DNA of 64,000 nucleotides. Origin: Pirellulaceae bacterium (lineage in GTDB: Bacteria > Planctomycetota > Planctomycetia > Pirellulales > Pirellulaceae). Below the pieces are notes generated by a model. The model was not told the DNA's origin, searched no databases, and saw only the letters and a list, made by a program, of their open reading frames with translations. A program made the position numbers and the translations under genes. The stretch is taken from positions 89,650 to 153,649 of the forward strand of contig JAQWSU010000051.1 of NCBI GenBank assembly GCA_029243025.1, written 5' to 3'. How positions within the stretch are numbered: position 1 is the stretch's first letter; each line of letters opens with the position of its first letter. Below are positions 18,708 through 25,968 of the stretch, piece after piece.

Positions 18708-19382
18708 TTATTTGATTTGCCCGCAGTCCAACTCGTAGCACTTTTGTAGTCGTGCGGCGAGCGTTGAACTGTGCGTGACGACAATCATCATCGTGTTGTG
18801 TTGTTTGTCCTGTTGTAAATCCAACAGTAAGTCGCTTACGGCGTCAGCCGTTGAGCGGTCCAGATTGCCAGTTGGTTCATCGGCGAGAAGTAGCATGGGT
18901 TGGTGAATCAATGCTCGAGCAATGGCCACTCGTTGTCGTTCGCCGCCAGAAAGTTCGCTTGGGCGGTGACTTAAACGGTCAGATAAGCCCACTCGGTCGA
19001 GCAACTCTTTGGCTCGATTGATTTCTGTCGCGGTCGATTTGCCCTGCGCAAGCGTCGGCACTAGTACGTTTTCAAAAGCGGAAAGCTGTGGCAGCAAGTG
19101 GTGATCCTGGAAAATAAAGCCCACCCGCTGATTCCGGAAATCTGCCAGTTCTTGGTCGCCCAGCGTGAAGGCATTTTGCTCTTGAAGACGGACTTGGCCG
19201 GAGCTGGGACGTTCCAAGGCGCCGACGATATATAACAAAGTGCTTTTGCCCGAACCACTAGGGCCAACGATTGCGAGGTTCTCACCCAGAGACATTTCAA
19301 ACGAAATATCATTGAGGATCCCTAGGGATTTGCCTCGAGTTTCGTACGACTTTGAAAGATGTTCAATGACGAGGTCAGGCAT
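18708..19382 (-). CDS. LolD/MacB-type ABC transporter ATP-binding protein
   Basis: ATPase subunit of 224 residues. It shows Walker A (GPSGSGKST), Q-loop (IFQDHHLLPQLSAFENV), signature (LSGGERQRVAIARAL), Walker B (LLLADEPTG) followed by NLD, and the switch histidine (VTHS), in the sequence style of LolD/MacB ATPases. The frame is open to 19436, but the ATG at 19382 begins exactly at the first conserved strand (MPDLVIEHLSKSY). It partners the large permease immediately downstream. The thioesterase and the prenyltransferase-like gene lie upstream on the same strand, so all four could be one transcript, though the 96-base gap leaves that open. Confidence 0.93.
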   Translation of the reverse strand: MPDLVIEHLSKSYETRGKSLGILNDISFEMSLGENLAIVGPSGSGKSTLLYIVGALERPSSGQVRLQEQNAFTLGDQELADFRNQRVGFIFQDHHLLPQLSAFENVLVPTLAQGKSTATEINRAKELLDRVGLSDRLSHRPSELSGGERQRVAIARALIHQPMLLLADEPTGNLDRSTADAVSDLLLDLQQDKQHNTMMIVVTHSSTLAARLQKCYELDCGQIK

Positions 19383-19478
19383 GGCGACAACAAGGGAAAT
19401 TGGGGGAGTGATGAGAGCAACAACGCATGTGCTCATAGGTTATCAGGTCAGTTCTTGCTTTGGCTACCAGTTTGTGTC

Positions 19479-20411
19479 TTAACCGAGTTCGCTTTGCAGC
19501 AGCGCTAGACCAGCCAGCCCGTAAAACGTGTATTCAACATCGCAGGCTTCGTCCCATTCGGCGCCGTGGAAACCGCCCGCTGTCCGTTCCATTCCCGCGA
19601 AGTAATCCAAGGCCGCCTGGCAATCAATGGCGTCCTTGGCGGCTAAGTCGATCAAGGTCAATACACCCGTGAAAGTGCTGAGCGTATCTGCGATCGGAAT
19701 GCGCGAATTAGCGCGAATTCCTCCCGTCTCGACCTGCATGTCACTGAGGAAATCGATCGTGTCTTCCGAGGTTTCAGCTTCCAATGCACCCAGCATTCGC
19801 AAGGTTCCTATTGCTGCGGCCGTCGGGTTCGTTCCCGCCCGCTTACTGACACGAATCTCGCGAAACCCACCTCCGTCGGCTGCTTGAGAGAGGATGAATT
19901 TCACAATTCGTTCGGGTTCAGCAGCTGGACGCGTAATCAGCTCGCGGCAAAGTAGCACGAGAAAGGTGTGGTAGGTACTACTGGCCTTGCCTTCCGCCCC
20001 TTTTGCATATCCGCCGTCGTCGCACCGTAATTTTTCTAGTTCTTCGGCGACTGCATCGGCCCAGTTCGGTGCAGCAGCGGCGAAGATGTCTTGGCCCGTG
20101 GCCGCGGCGATCAAATTCGCGCCGTAAATCAGCGAAAAAAAATCGACGATCGATTCCTGGCCAGACATCCTCGTTCGGAGGAAGTTCGCAGCTCGATCAG
20201 CAATTTCTCCGTCAAGCAGTCCAAGGATTGCCATGCTTCTGAGGCCAAAGCCCGTGTAGTACAGATCGCTATCACCTTCTCGCCCCGCGAATCCGCCGTC
20301 ATCCCGCTGCGATTCGGTCAAGAAATGGGCATGCCTGGCTCGTACTTCTGTCGGCAATTGCGCCGTGGCGAGAGCAAGCCGAACAGTCAGGGATTCAAGG
20401 TAAGAAAGCAT
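19479..20411 (-). CDS. Protein-prenyltransferase-beta-like alpha/alpha barrel
   Basis: 310 residues made of repeated helical-hairpin units of the prenyltransferase/squalene-oxidase type: QRDDGGFAGREGDSDLYY, RCDDGGYAKGAEGKAS, QAADGGGFREIRVSKRAG, QVETGGIRANSRIPIADT and ERTAGGFHGAEWDE. The first unit with YTGFGLRSMAILG closely recalls the beta subunit of eukaryotic protein geranylgeranyl transferases. By eye, though, two of the three zinc ligands seem replaced: the D-x-C site reads ADTL, and the histidine site reads VEYTFYGLAGLALL. It may therefore be a binding or scaffold protein or use another chemistry. No signal peptide. It starts 12 bases after the thioesterase gene stop, so the two are likely co-expressed. 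Confidence 0.75.
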   Translation of the reverse strand: MLSYLESLTVRLALATAQLPTEVRARHAHFLTESQRDDGGFAGREGDSDLYYTGFGLRSMAILGLLDGEIADRAANFLRTRMSGQESIVDFFSLIYGANLIAAATGQDIFAAAAPNWADAVAEELEKLRCDDGGYAKGAEGKASSTYHTFLVLLCRELITRPAAEPERIVKFILSQAADGGGFREIRVSKRAGTNPTAAAIGTLRMLGALEAETSEDTIDFLSDMQVETGGIRANSRIPIADTLSTFTGVLTLIDLAAKDAIDCQAALDYFAGMERTAGGFHGAEWDEACDVEYTFYGLAGLALLQSELG

Positions 20412-20423
20412 GATGACAAGCGG

Positions 20424-20840
20424 CTACGTAGCGAGCCCCTCGAGCTTGTCACGAACTTTCGTCGGAATCTCGGTAGAGGACCAATGGCCGTCCTCTTGAC
20501 GACAGCAAACGGTTGTGATCTGGCCGCTCGCAATTTTACGGTCGTTACATAGAAATTGAAAATCGTAGGTGACACTGCGTTTACCGAGTTTCGTTACCGT
20601 CACCTCGATATCGATGAGCTCCTCAAACCGAACCGGATTGCGATAGTCGCATGACGCAGAAATACGTGGCCAGCTGACTGCATTCTCTTCGTGCTTTGGC
20701 ATCACACTCATTTCAATGCTGCGGAGTGCAGCATGCTCGGCTTGTTCCATCCAAACAAAGAAGACGGAAAAGTGAGCAATTCCAGCCGCATCCGTGTCGC
20801 GAAATTCGACGCGTCGACTTGTTCTAAATGCATTGCCCAT
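20424..20840 (-). CDS. Hotdog-fold acyl-CoA thioesterase
   Basis: Short hotdog-fold thioesterase of the 4-hydroxybenzoyl-CoA thioesterase/YbgC type, about 138 residues. The signature is RRVEFRDTDAAGIAHFSVFF, with the catalytic Asp of the DTD-A-GIAHF block; a strand pattern typical of the family follows (DIEVTVTKLGKRSVTYDF, ASGQITTVCC). The frame is open to an ATG at 20888, but the first 16 residues are unlike the family, so the ATG at 20840 is preferred; neither has a clear ribosome binding site. It probably cleaves short-chain or aromatic acyl-CoA. It precedes the prenyltransferase-like gene by 12 bases. Confidence 0.85.
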   Translation of the reverse strand: MGNAFRTSRRVEFRDTDAAGIAHFSVFFVWMEQAEHAALRSIEMSVMPKHEENAVSWPRISASCDYRNPVRFEELIDIEVTVTKLGKRSVTYDFQFLCNDRKIASGQITTVCCRQEDGHWSSTEIPTKVRDKLEGLAT

Positions 20841-20959
20841 CGTGATCTCGGGGGAGTACCTGGCATCAATCGATCTGTTTGCACCCATACTCTGCGCAAG
20901 AATAATGGCTCACCCCGTGCAGGACGAGCCATTCTTTTGTGTCCGATTGGAGCTAGGAG

Positions 20960-21232
20960 TCAGTCGCCAACGTAAGGCAAGAGCCCCATGAAACGCGCCC
21001 GTTTGATGGCCCGCGTTACTGCTCGCTGACTTACTGCTGAGCAACCCGTTTTGCGCCGAACGACGATCCGACCGTGTCGATTGACCAATTTCTTGAGCAG
21101 ATCAACGTCCTTATAGTCGACGAACATCGGACGGGGCCGTTTGCCATCGACGAAAATCGGATCCTTCTTCTTTGCTTTCGTTCGGGCGCGCGCCTTTCGT
21201 CGCGAGCGAACCGGTCGTTTCTTAAAGGCCAT
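20960..21232 (-). CDS. rpsR: Ribosomal protein bS18
   Basis: Component of the small ribosomal subunit platform, where it pairs with bS6. The 90-residue sequence has the conserved core [38 protein letters not shown] and the C-terminal [11 protein letters not shown]. The N-terminus is a strongly basic extension ([18 protein letters not shown]). A single cysteine remains, so there is no zinc-binding CXXC set in the N-terminus. It is unusual in not sitting next to rpsF, ssb or rplI, its common neighbours. Confidence 0.97.
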   Translation of the reverse strand: MAFKKRPVRSRRKARARTKAKKKDPIFVDGKRPRPMFVDYKDVDLLKKLVNRHGRIVVRRKTGCSAVSQRAVTRAIKRARFMGLLPYVGD

Positions 21233-21358
21233 GTAGGTTTTGTCCTGACAATCTATCCGCGGGTTAATGAGCGATTAACTGCAATCCCGAAATTATATCC
21301 GTTTGGCAAGGGTACGCAAGTGCAGGCGGCAAACGGTTCTGGCGCTGGAAACTTCTAG

Positions 21359-21390
21359 GTGAAGCTGCGGTGAAGCTGCGGTGAAGCTCC
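21359..21390. repeat. 11-bp tandem repeat, nearly 3 copies
   Basis: Unit gtgaagctgcg at 21359-21369 and 21370-21380, then a partial third copy gtgaagctcc ending at 21390. Intergenic. Confidence 0.9.
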
Positions 21391-21403
21391 ACTGTCGTTA
21401 AGC

Positions 21404-21444
21404 AGGCCGGGTGCCAGCGAGGCCGGGTGCCAGCGAGGCCGGGT
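21404..21444. repeat. 16-bp tandem repeat, about 2.5 copies
   Basis: Unit aggccgggtgccagcg at 21404-21419 and 21420-21435, with a partial third copy (aggccgggt) to 21444. Intergenic; the aggccggg core also appears in the repeat at 35132. Confidence 0.9.
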
Positions 21445-21486
21445 TCAGTTTTCGTATTTTAAGCCGCCTACGCCGCTCTCCTGGAG

Positions 21487-21536
21487 GGATCGGGCTCTGG
21501 CAGCAGGATCGGGTTCTGGCAGCAGAATCGGGTTCT
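21487..21536. repeat. 19-bp tandem repeat, about 2.6 copies
   Basis: Unit ggatcgggttctggcagca: one copy with a single c/t change at 21487-21505, one at 21506-21524, and a partial third starting gaatcgggttct at 21525. It ends just before the symporter stop codon. Confidence 0.9.
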
Positions 21537-21541
21537 CTGAA

Positions 21542-23122
21542 TTAACCAAAGTGCCTGGCCAGAGTTTCTTTACTCGGCGGCGGGGTGATGAGCGAAACGA
21601 CAATCATCGTGATCAACGAGCAAATGAAGATCAGCACAACTGGCATGACCTCATAAATCGCCCATTCCATTCCGGTTAAGTTGTTCATCCAAGTGAGGTC
21701 GAGTCGGAGGGCATAGGTGCGATCGGCGCCGAATTGGGCGTCTCGGAATAAATAGAGCCAGCAGCCAATCGCCGCCAGGATACTGGCGCAGGCGCCCCAA
21801 GCGGTCAGCCGTTTCCAGTACAAGGCGGCAACCACCAGCGGGAATAGGCTGGCGAATCCACTAAAGCACCAAACGCCCATAGCAAAGACACTCTTGTATC
21901 CCATCAGACTCAGCAGGTAAGTTACGATGACGACAAGTACGATGAAGGTTCTTGCTAGCCAAATCGATTGTCGGTCGCTGAACTTTTCGTGCCCAATGTA
22001 ATGCCCGACGATGTCATTGCTGAAAATCGATCCCAAGCACAAGAATTGGCTGTCTAGCGATGACATGATGGCGGCTAGGATTCCTGCCGTCAAAAGTCCT
22101 GATAGAACGGGACCGGTTTGGGACTTCACGAGAAATGGCAAGACGGCATTGGCGGTAACGGTGGGAGGAAGTTTGATGGTGGTGGCCCAAATACCAATCA
22201 GCACGCAGGGTACCCAGACAATCATGATGAAAAGTGGATGGCAAATGACCGGCACTTTAAATGATTTCGCATTCTTGGCTGTCAACCAATGTTGAAATAG
22301 ATGCGGAAACATGCCTACCGACAGGGGCACGAGTAGATAGGTGAAGAATTTTGTTTTCGACATGTGAATGCGCGTCACTTTATCAAGTTCGACGCGGGAG
22401 GTCACCGTTCGTAGGTTCTCCAGAAAGTCGTCTTGCTTTCCGAGTGTTTTGGCGATGATCACAAAAGTGACCAAGCCCAATACCATGAAGACCAGGGTCT
22501 GAAACGCATTGGCCCAAGCGGTGCCACGCATGCCGCCGAAGAAGACATAGCAGAGGACGACAGCACAGATCGCGAATGATCCGAGCCAGGGGGGAATGCC
22601 TCCGTGGCGGGCAGGGCTGGGATCGCCAAAAGCCTCGAAATTTGGAAAGGCACCGGCGGTCATGGTTTGGACAACGGTTCCGCCTGCCATGACGCCAATG
22701 AGTAAATAGGGAATGACAAGTCCGACCAAGATTGGAAACAATAAGATGCCGATAAAGTCGGAATCCAATCGGTCGCGGAAGTATTCAATCTGGGTGGTAT
22801 AGCCATACTTACGTCCCAGGGACCAGAGCTTGATACCGATCAGAAAGAAGCAAAGCGAATGAATGATACCGCTGGAGGAGGCAAGCATTCCGTAGACGCC
22901 AATGCCTTCCTTGAAAGCTTCCCCGGATGAACCGACCAATGCGAAGGCGGTCATCGTTGTGCCAAACAAAGACATTAGCAATAAGAAAGGGCCGATCGAG
23001 TGGCTGGCTAGAAGGTAATCCTTCTTGGTGCCGCGAAACATTCGACTCGCCATCAAGCCCAACAGTAGCAGCGAGGCAAGGTAGATACAAATGATTACCA
23101 GTTGGGTCAGTCCGTCTTTCAT
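21542..23122 (-). CDS. Sodium:solute symporter family transporter
   Basis: Integral inner-membrane protein of 526 residues with about 13 hydrophobic helices. It belongs to the SSS family, which couples sodium influx to solute uptake. Typical features are the glycine-rich early helix (FGTTMTAFALVGSSGEAFKEG), the FGGMRGTAWANAFQT block, GILAAIMSSLDSQFLCLGSIFSNDI and a proline-rich C-terminus. It overlaps the preceding small membrane-protein gene by four bases (ATGA). That arrangement, a DUF3311 protein plus a symporter, resembles the PanF/YhdT-like pairing, but the solute cannot be inferred. Confidence 0.92.
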   Translation of the reverse strand: MKDGLTQLVIICIYLASLLLLGLMASRMFRGTKKDYLLASHSIGPFLLLMSLFGTTMTAFALVGSSGEAFKEGIGVYGMLASSSGIIHSLCFFLIGIKLWSLGRKYGYTTQIEYFRDRLDSDFIGILLFPILVGLVIPYLLIGVMAGGTVVQTMTAGAFPNFEAFGDPSPARHGGIPPWLGSFAICAVVLCYVFFGGMRGTAWANAFQTLVFMVLGLVTFVIIAKTLGKQDDFLENLRTVTSRVELDKVTRIHMSKTKFFTYLLVPLSVGMFPHLFQHWLTAKNAKSFKVPVICHPLFIMIVWVPCVLIGIWATTIKLPPTVTANAVLPFLVKSQTGPVLSGLLTAGILAAIMSSLDSQFLCLGSIFSNDIVGHYIGHEKFSDRQSIWLARTFIVLVVIVTYLLSLMGYKSVFAMGVWCFSGFASLFPLVVAALYWKRLTAWGACASILAAIGCWLYLFRDAQFGADRTYALRLDLTWMNNLTGMEWAIYEVMPVVLIFICSLITMIVVSLITPPPSKETLARHFG

Positions 23123-23346
23123 TCCGCCTCTCCATCAGTTGAGGGTTCTTCGACGTACTCCAAGTGGGATGGCCACGCATAAATCGTGGCTAAATACCAG
23201 ACCATCACGGCGCAGATTGAAATACCCGCGTGCCACAACAGCCCAATGGGAATGAAACCGAAAACCAAGGTGGCATCGGTCCAGAACCAATTGTCTTGGT
23301 GAACTAAAAGTAGGACGACAACAAGAGCCCAGATGATGTATTTCAT
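23119..23346 (-). CDS. Small DUF3311-type membrane protein
   Basis: 75 residues with two membrane helices (about 3-18 and 28-52) joined by the short segment LLVHQDNWFWTD and followed by an acidic tail (EEPSTDGEAE). The length, the helix-W-helix pattern and the position directly upstream of a sodium:solute symporter fit the DUF3311 family. It ends inside the symporter start codon (four-base overlap), implying translational coupling and perhaps an accessory role in the transporter. Confidence 0.8.
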   Translation of the reverse strand: MKYIIWALVVVLLLVHQDNWFWTDATLVFGFIPIGLLWHAGISICAVMVWYLATIYAWPSHLEYVEEPSTDGEAE

Positions 23347-23495
23347 CGCTTTACGACCCGTGAATTCATTTGAGTGTCCGTTGAGTGGGAATCCGTCGGC
23401 AAGGGGGGTAGTCTACTTGATCGCGTGTTCCCAGGCCAGTCAAGCAAAGCTTGCAAGTTGACATTGAGACATTTGACCCACTGCTTGGGTTCCCC

Positions 23496-24041
23496 TCAGC
23501 ACGGTGATACGATTTCTAGTAGTTCGACGCCCGGTTCACCATTGCAGTAGATTAATGCCGTACGGCCGTAGGTCAACGTTGACGGAGTCACGTCAAACTG
23601 GTTGGCAAGGTCGGCTCCACATTGGATTTGATAGAGCTGGCAAAGTTCCACGACACGTAGCACATTGTTTTGAATCAACACGCGACCCAGCGGGATCGAC
23701 TCCGATACAATTTCTTCGCGGACCTTGGTTTTCAGGCAACTGAGATGAAGTCGAACAATGCCGAATTGCACGATCTTCTGGTCGGATTGGCGTGAGAGAA
23801 GGATTTTGCGGCAGTAGGTTCTTTGCTCGCGTTTAACGGAGAGAACTTGGACATCTACTTCACTCTGATGATGAGCCTCAACCGTTACTGTCATGTGTTC
23901 GTTGTGGTCGAGCAGTCGGCGGTAAGGTTGAGGCAATTCATGGCCGGCAATTCGCGTGGACAAACCGAAATGATCGGGATTGTCATAGAAAAGCTGGACG
24001 AGTGATTGCAGGTCAGGAGGGGGCGGTGCGTGGGAGCTCAA
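23496..24041 (-). CDS. Chorismate-lyase-like (DUF98/UbiC-type) protein
   Basis: 181 residues matching the DUF98 branch of the chorismate pyruvate-lyase fold. Key blocks are YRRLLDHNEHMTVTVE, RKILLSRQSDQKIVQFGIV, EIVSESIPLGRVLIQ and the C-terminal TYGRTALIYCNGEPGVELLEI. Known relatives convert chorismate to 4-hydroxybenzoate or 3-hydroxybenzoate-type products, giving the aromatic head of quinones and some natural products. The start is a TTG at 24041, since no ATG lies before the conserved core. It lies 40 bases downstream of the polyprenyl synthase gene and the terpene cyclase, suggesting that an aromatic acid may be joined to a terpenoid. No UbiA prenyltransferase is visible in the window. 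Confidence 0.75.
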   Translation of the reverse strand: MSSHAPPPPDLQSLVQLFYDNPDHFGLSTRIAGHELPQPYRRLLDHNEHMTVTVEAHHQSEVDVQVLSVKREQRTYCRKILLSRQSDQKIVQFGIVRLHLSCLKTKVREEIVSESIPLGRVLIQNNVLRVVELCQLYQIQCGADLANQFDVTPSTLTYGRTALIYCNGEPGVELLEIVSPC

Positions 24042-24081
24042 CGGTCAAACCAGATGCTGCGGTGGCGGAGCTGTCGGCGGG

Positions 24082-25953
24082 CTACGAAGCGGCCTGGGTG
24101 AGATTGGTGATGGTGGGGAGGATGGCTGCCGGCTGTTGGGCTTCCCGTTCCAGTACGGTATCGATCAAGTAATAGAGGAGCCGACGCATTTCTTCGGGCT
24201 TGATTTCGTCTGCAATTGCCTCGGCACGATCTTGGTGCTTGTCAACGAGTTTTTGAGCCTTTTCGAAAACCTTCGCTTCTTCATAAAGCTTGCGGACGCG
24301 AGCCAGCTTTTCAGAGGCTGGCATGTCGGCTGGCATGTCGGCTGGCATGTCACAGTCTTTTTCGGCAAGCGATAGCAGTTCTTGGCGACCCTCAGGCGAC
24401 TGTCCCTCGAGCGCCAGGGCCCACAACAAGGTCGGTCGGCCGTGGAGTGTGTCGCCACCTGCCTCCAGCTTGTTGTTTTGGTCGCCTTCCCAGTCTTTTA
24501 GGTCGTTGAGAATCTGGAAGGCCACTCCCAGATTACGCGCGAATAGTTTCAGGGGTTGACGGTAATCGTCTAAGGAAACGGCCAGACGCACGCCTGTGAA
24601 AAAGGCAGCCTCAAAAGCAGGTGCCGTCTTTAACGCGTAAATTCGAAGTGCGTCCAGCGGTGTGAGTTCTTTATTCTTGGAGTCCCGCCAAGCCAGTTCG
24701 GCGCCTTGGCCTTCCGCCAGCTTGAGGTGGGCTTGAGCTAGGCAATCCAGGATTTCAACGGTGACATCTGGCCCTAGCTCGCCCGCTTCACGACTCACCA
24801 ATCGATAGCCCATGCCAATCAGGTAGTCGCCTGCGTTAATTGCGGTGGGGATTCCGTATTGACGATGCATTGTTTCTTCGCCGTAGCGGAATTTGTCATC
24901 GTCTTCGATGTCATCGTGGACGAGTGAAGCTTTGTGAAATGTTTCGATCGACATTGCGGCACGCTTAACGGCGTCGAGCTTTTCTTTTGCCAAGTGCTGG
25001 GCTCCATCCGCCTGTGTGCCGTGGCCCCCGGTCAACGCATCATGAATTGCCAAGCTGATGAAGGGTCTGGCGTGCTTGCCGCCTTTCGAGAGAAAGTCGT
25101 AGGACAAAGCTTCAGTGGCAGCGATTGGGTCGAGTGCATCCAGGCCATCTACCTGGTTCAGTCGAGGCCCCGGCCGTAAACGGGGGGCTAATCGTTCCAG
25201 TTCGTCGTCGTTGAACATCGAGGTCGCAGCCCGCATCAAGTGAACATAGCTGCGAGTCGGTTGTAGCGACCGCTGAGGCTGGATGTTAATCATCTCCGTC
25301 ACCCAATCCTCGTCCACCGACGTGTTTCTGCAGTCGCTGGAAAGGAGCGGAATCGCCATGCACGGGATGCCTGCAAGGAGTATTTTGTCAATTGCTTTTT
25401 CAAGAACGTTCAAGCATGCCACACCGACGATTGCGTCAACATAGCCACTGACAATAATCTTGAGTACGACGGGAGAGCCCTCCGCGACCAGTACTCGATA
25501 GCCCATTTCCTCGGCAAGTGTGCGGAAGTCGGCGATGCTGCAGGCACCACATGTTTTACAATCAAGGCCGAAATCGTCGTAGTCGGCCGGACAGCCTTCC
25601 GCGTGCTTCAGACAGTGTGGCAGCAGGAACAGGCGTCGCTCTGGAGGAATGTGGGCCACTTGCTCTTCCCAAAAAACGGACGAAAGTACAACCATCGTCC
25701 AGCCCAAATAGCCTTCACCCAGCTTTTGTTTGTCGAGCAGTTCCCGAGCTATCTGCTCCATGTTGTCTTTGGTCAGGGGAACCGATTTGTCGATTTTCGC
25801 GACAATGTCGCGGCATTGTTGACGCAAGTCGTCACGCAACTCACGCGACTCAGGCACCAACTTTAAATGGGCCGTCTTGCGACGCCGTGATTTTTTCTTG
25901 CGTTCGCCATCAGGTTGTGTTGAGTTTACTCGAGGTGCCGGTGCCGTAGCCAA
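24082..25953 (-). CDS. DUF116-polyprenyl diphosphate synthase fusion
   Basis: 623 residues in two parts. Residues about 45-235 are a DUF116 domain with its cysteine set: LPHCLKHAEGC, DCKTCGACSIADF and GVACLNVLEKAI. Residues about 270-600 are a trans-polyprenyl synthase that should condense isopentenyl diphosphate with allylic diphosphates. The first Asp-rich motif is LVHDDIEDDDKFR (about residue 347), while the second is NDLKDWEGD (about 484), with Asn in place of the first Asp. A 12-bp triplication gives MPAD repeats (about 535-550). The start is a TTG preceded by a GAAGGG-like site and lies 15 bases after the cyclase stop. This fusion links an unknown cysteine-rich domain to isoprenoid chain synthesis. 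Confidence 0.88.
   Translation of the reverse strand: MATAPAPRVNSTQPDGERKKKSRRRKTAHLKLVPESRELRDDLRQQCRDIVAKIDKSVPLTKDNMEQIARELLDKQKLGEGYLGWTMVVLSSVFWEEQVAHIPPERRLFLLPHCLKHAEGCPADYDDFGLDCKTCGACSIADFRTLAEEMGYRVLVAEGSPVVLKIIVSGYVDAIVGVACLNVLEKAIDKILLAGIPCMAIPLLSSDCRNTSVDEDWVTEMINIQPQRSLQPTRSYVHLMRAATSMFNDDELERLAPRLRPGPRLNQVDGLDALDPIAATEALSYDFLSKGGKHARPFISLAIHDALTGGHGTQADGAQHLAKEKLDAVKRAAMSIETFHKASLVHDDIEDDDKFRYGEETMHRQYGIPTAINAGDYLIGMGYRLVSREAGELGPDVTVEILDCLAQAHLKLAEGQGAELAWRDSKNKELTPLDALRIYALKTAPAFEAAFFTGVRLAVSLDDYRQPLKLFARNLGVAFQILNDLKDWEGDQNNKLEAGGDTLHGRPTLLWALALEGQSPEGRQELLSLAEKDCDMPADMPADMPASEKLARVRKLYEEAKVFEKAQKLVDKHQDRAEAIADEIKPEEMRRLLYYLIDTVLEREAQQPAAILPTITNLTQAAS
24316..24351. repeat. 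12-bp in-frame triplication inside a CDS
   Basis: Unit ggctggcatgtc at 24316-24327, 24328-24339 and 24340-24351. In the fusion protein it reads DMPA three times. Length divisible by three, so the frame is kept. Confidence 0.92.
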
Positions 25954-25968
25954 GTTGCCGCCCTTCGC

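Larger units (their letters stand above)
21233..21541. other. Intergenic region with three short tandem repeat families
   Basis: 309-base gap between the symporter stop and the rpsR start (both minus strand), so it must carry the rpsR leader. About half of it consists of three unrelated short tandem duplications, listed separately. No gene was seen. Confidence 0.6.
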
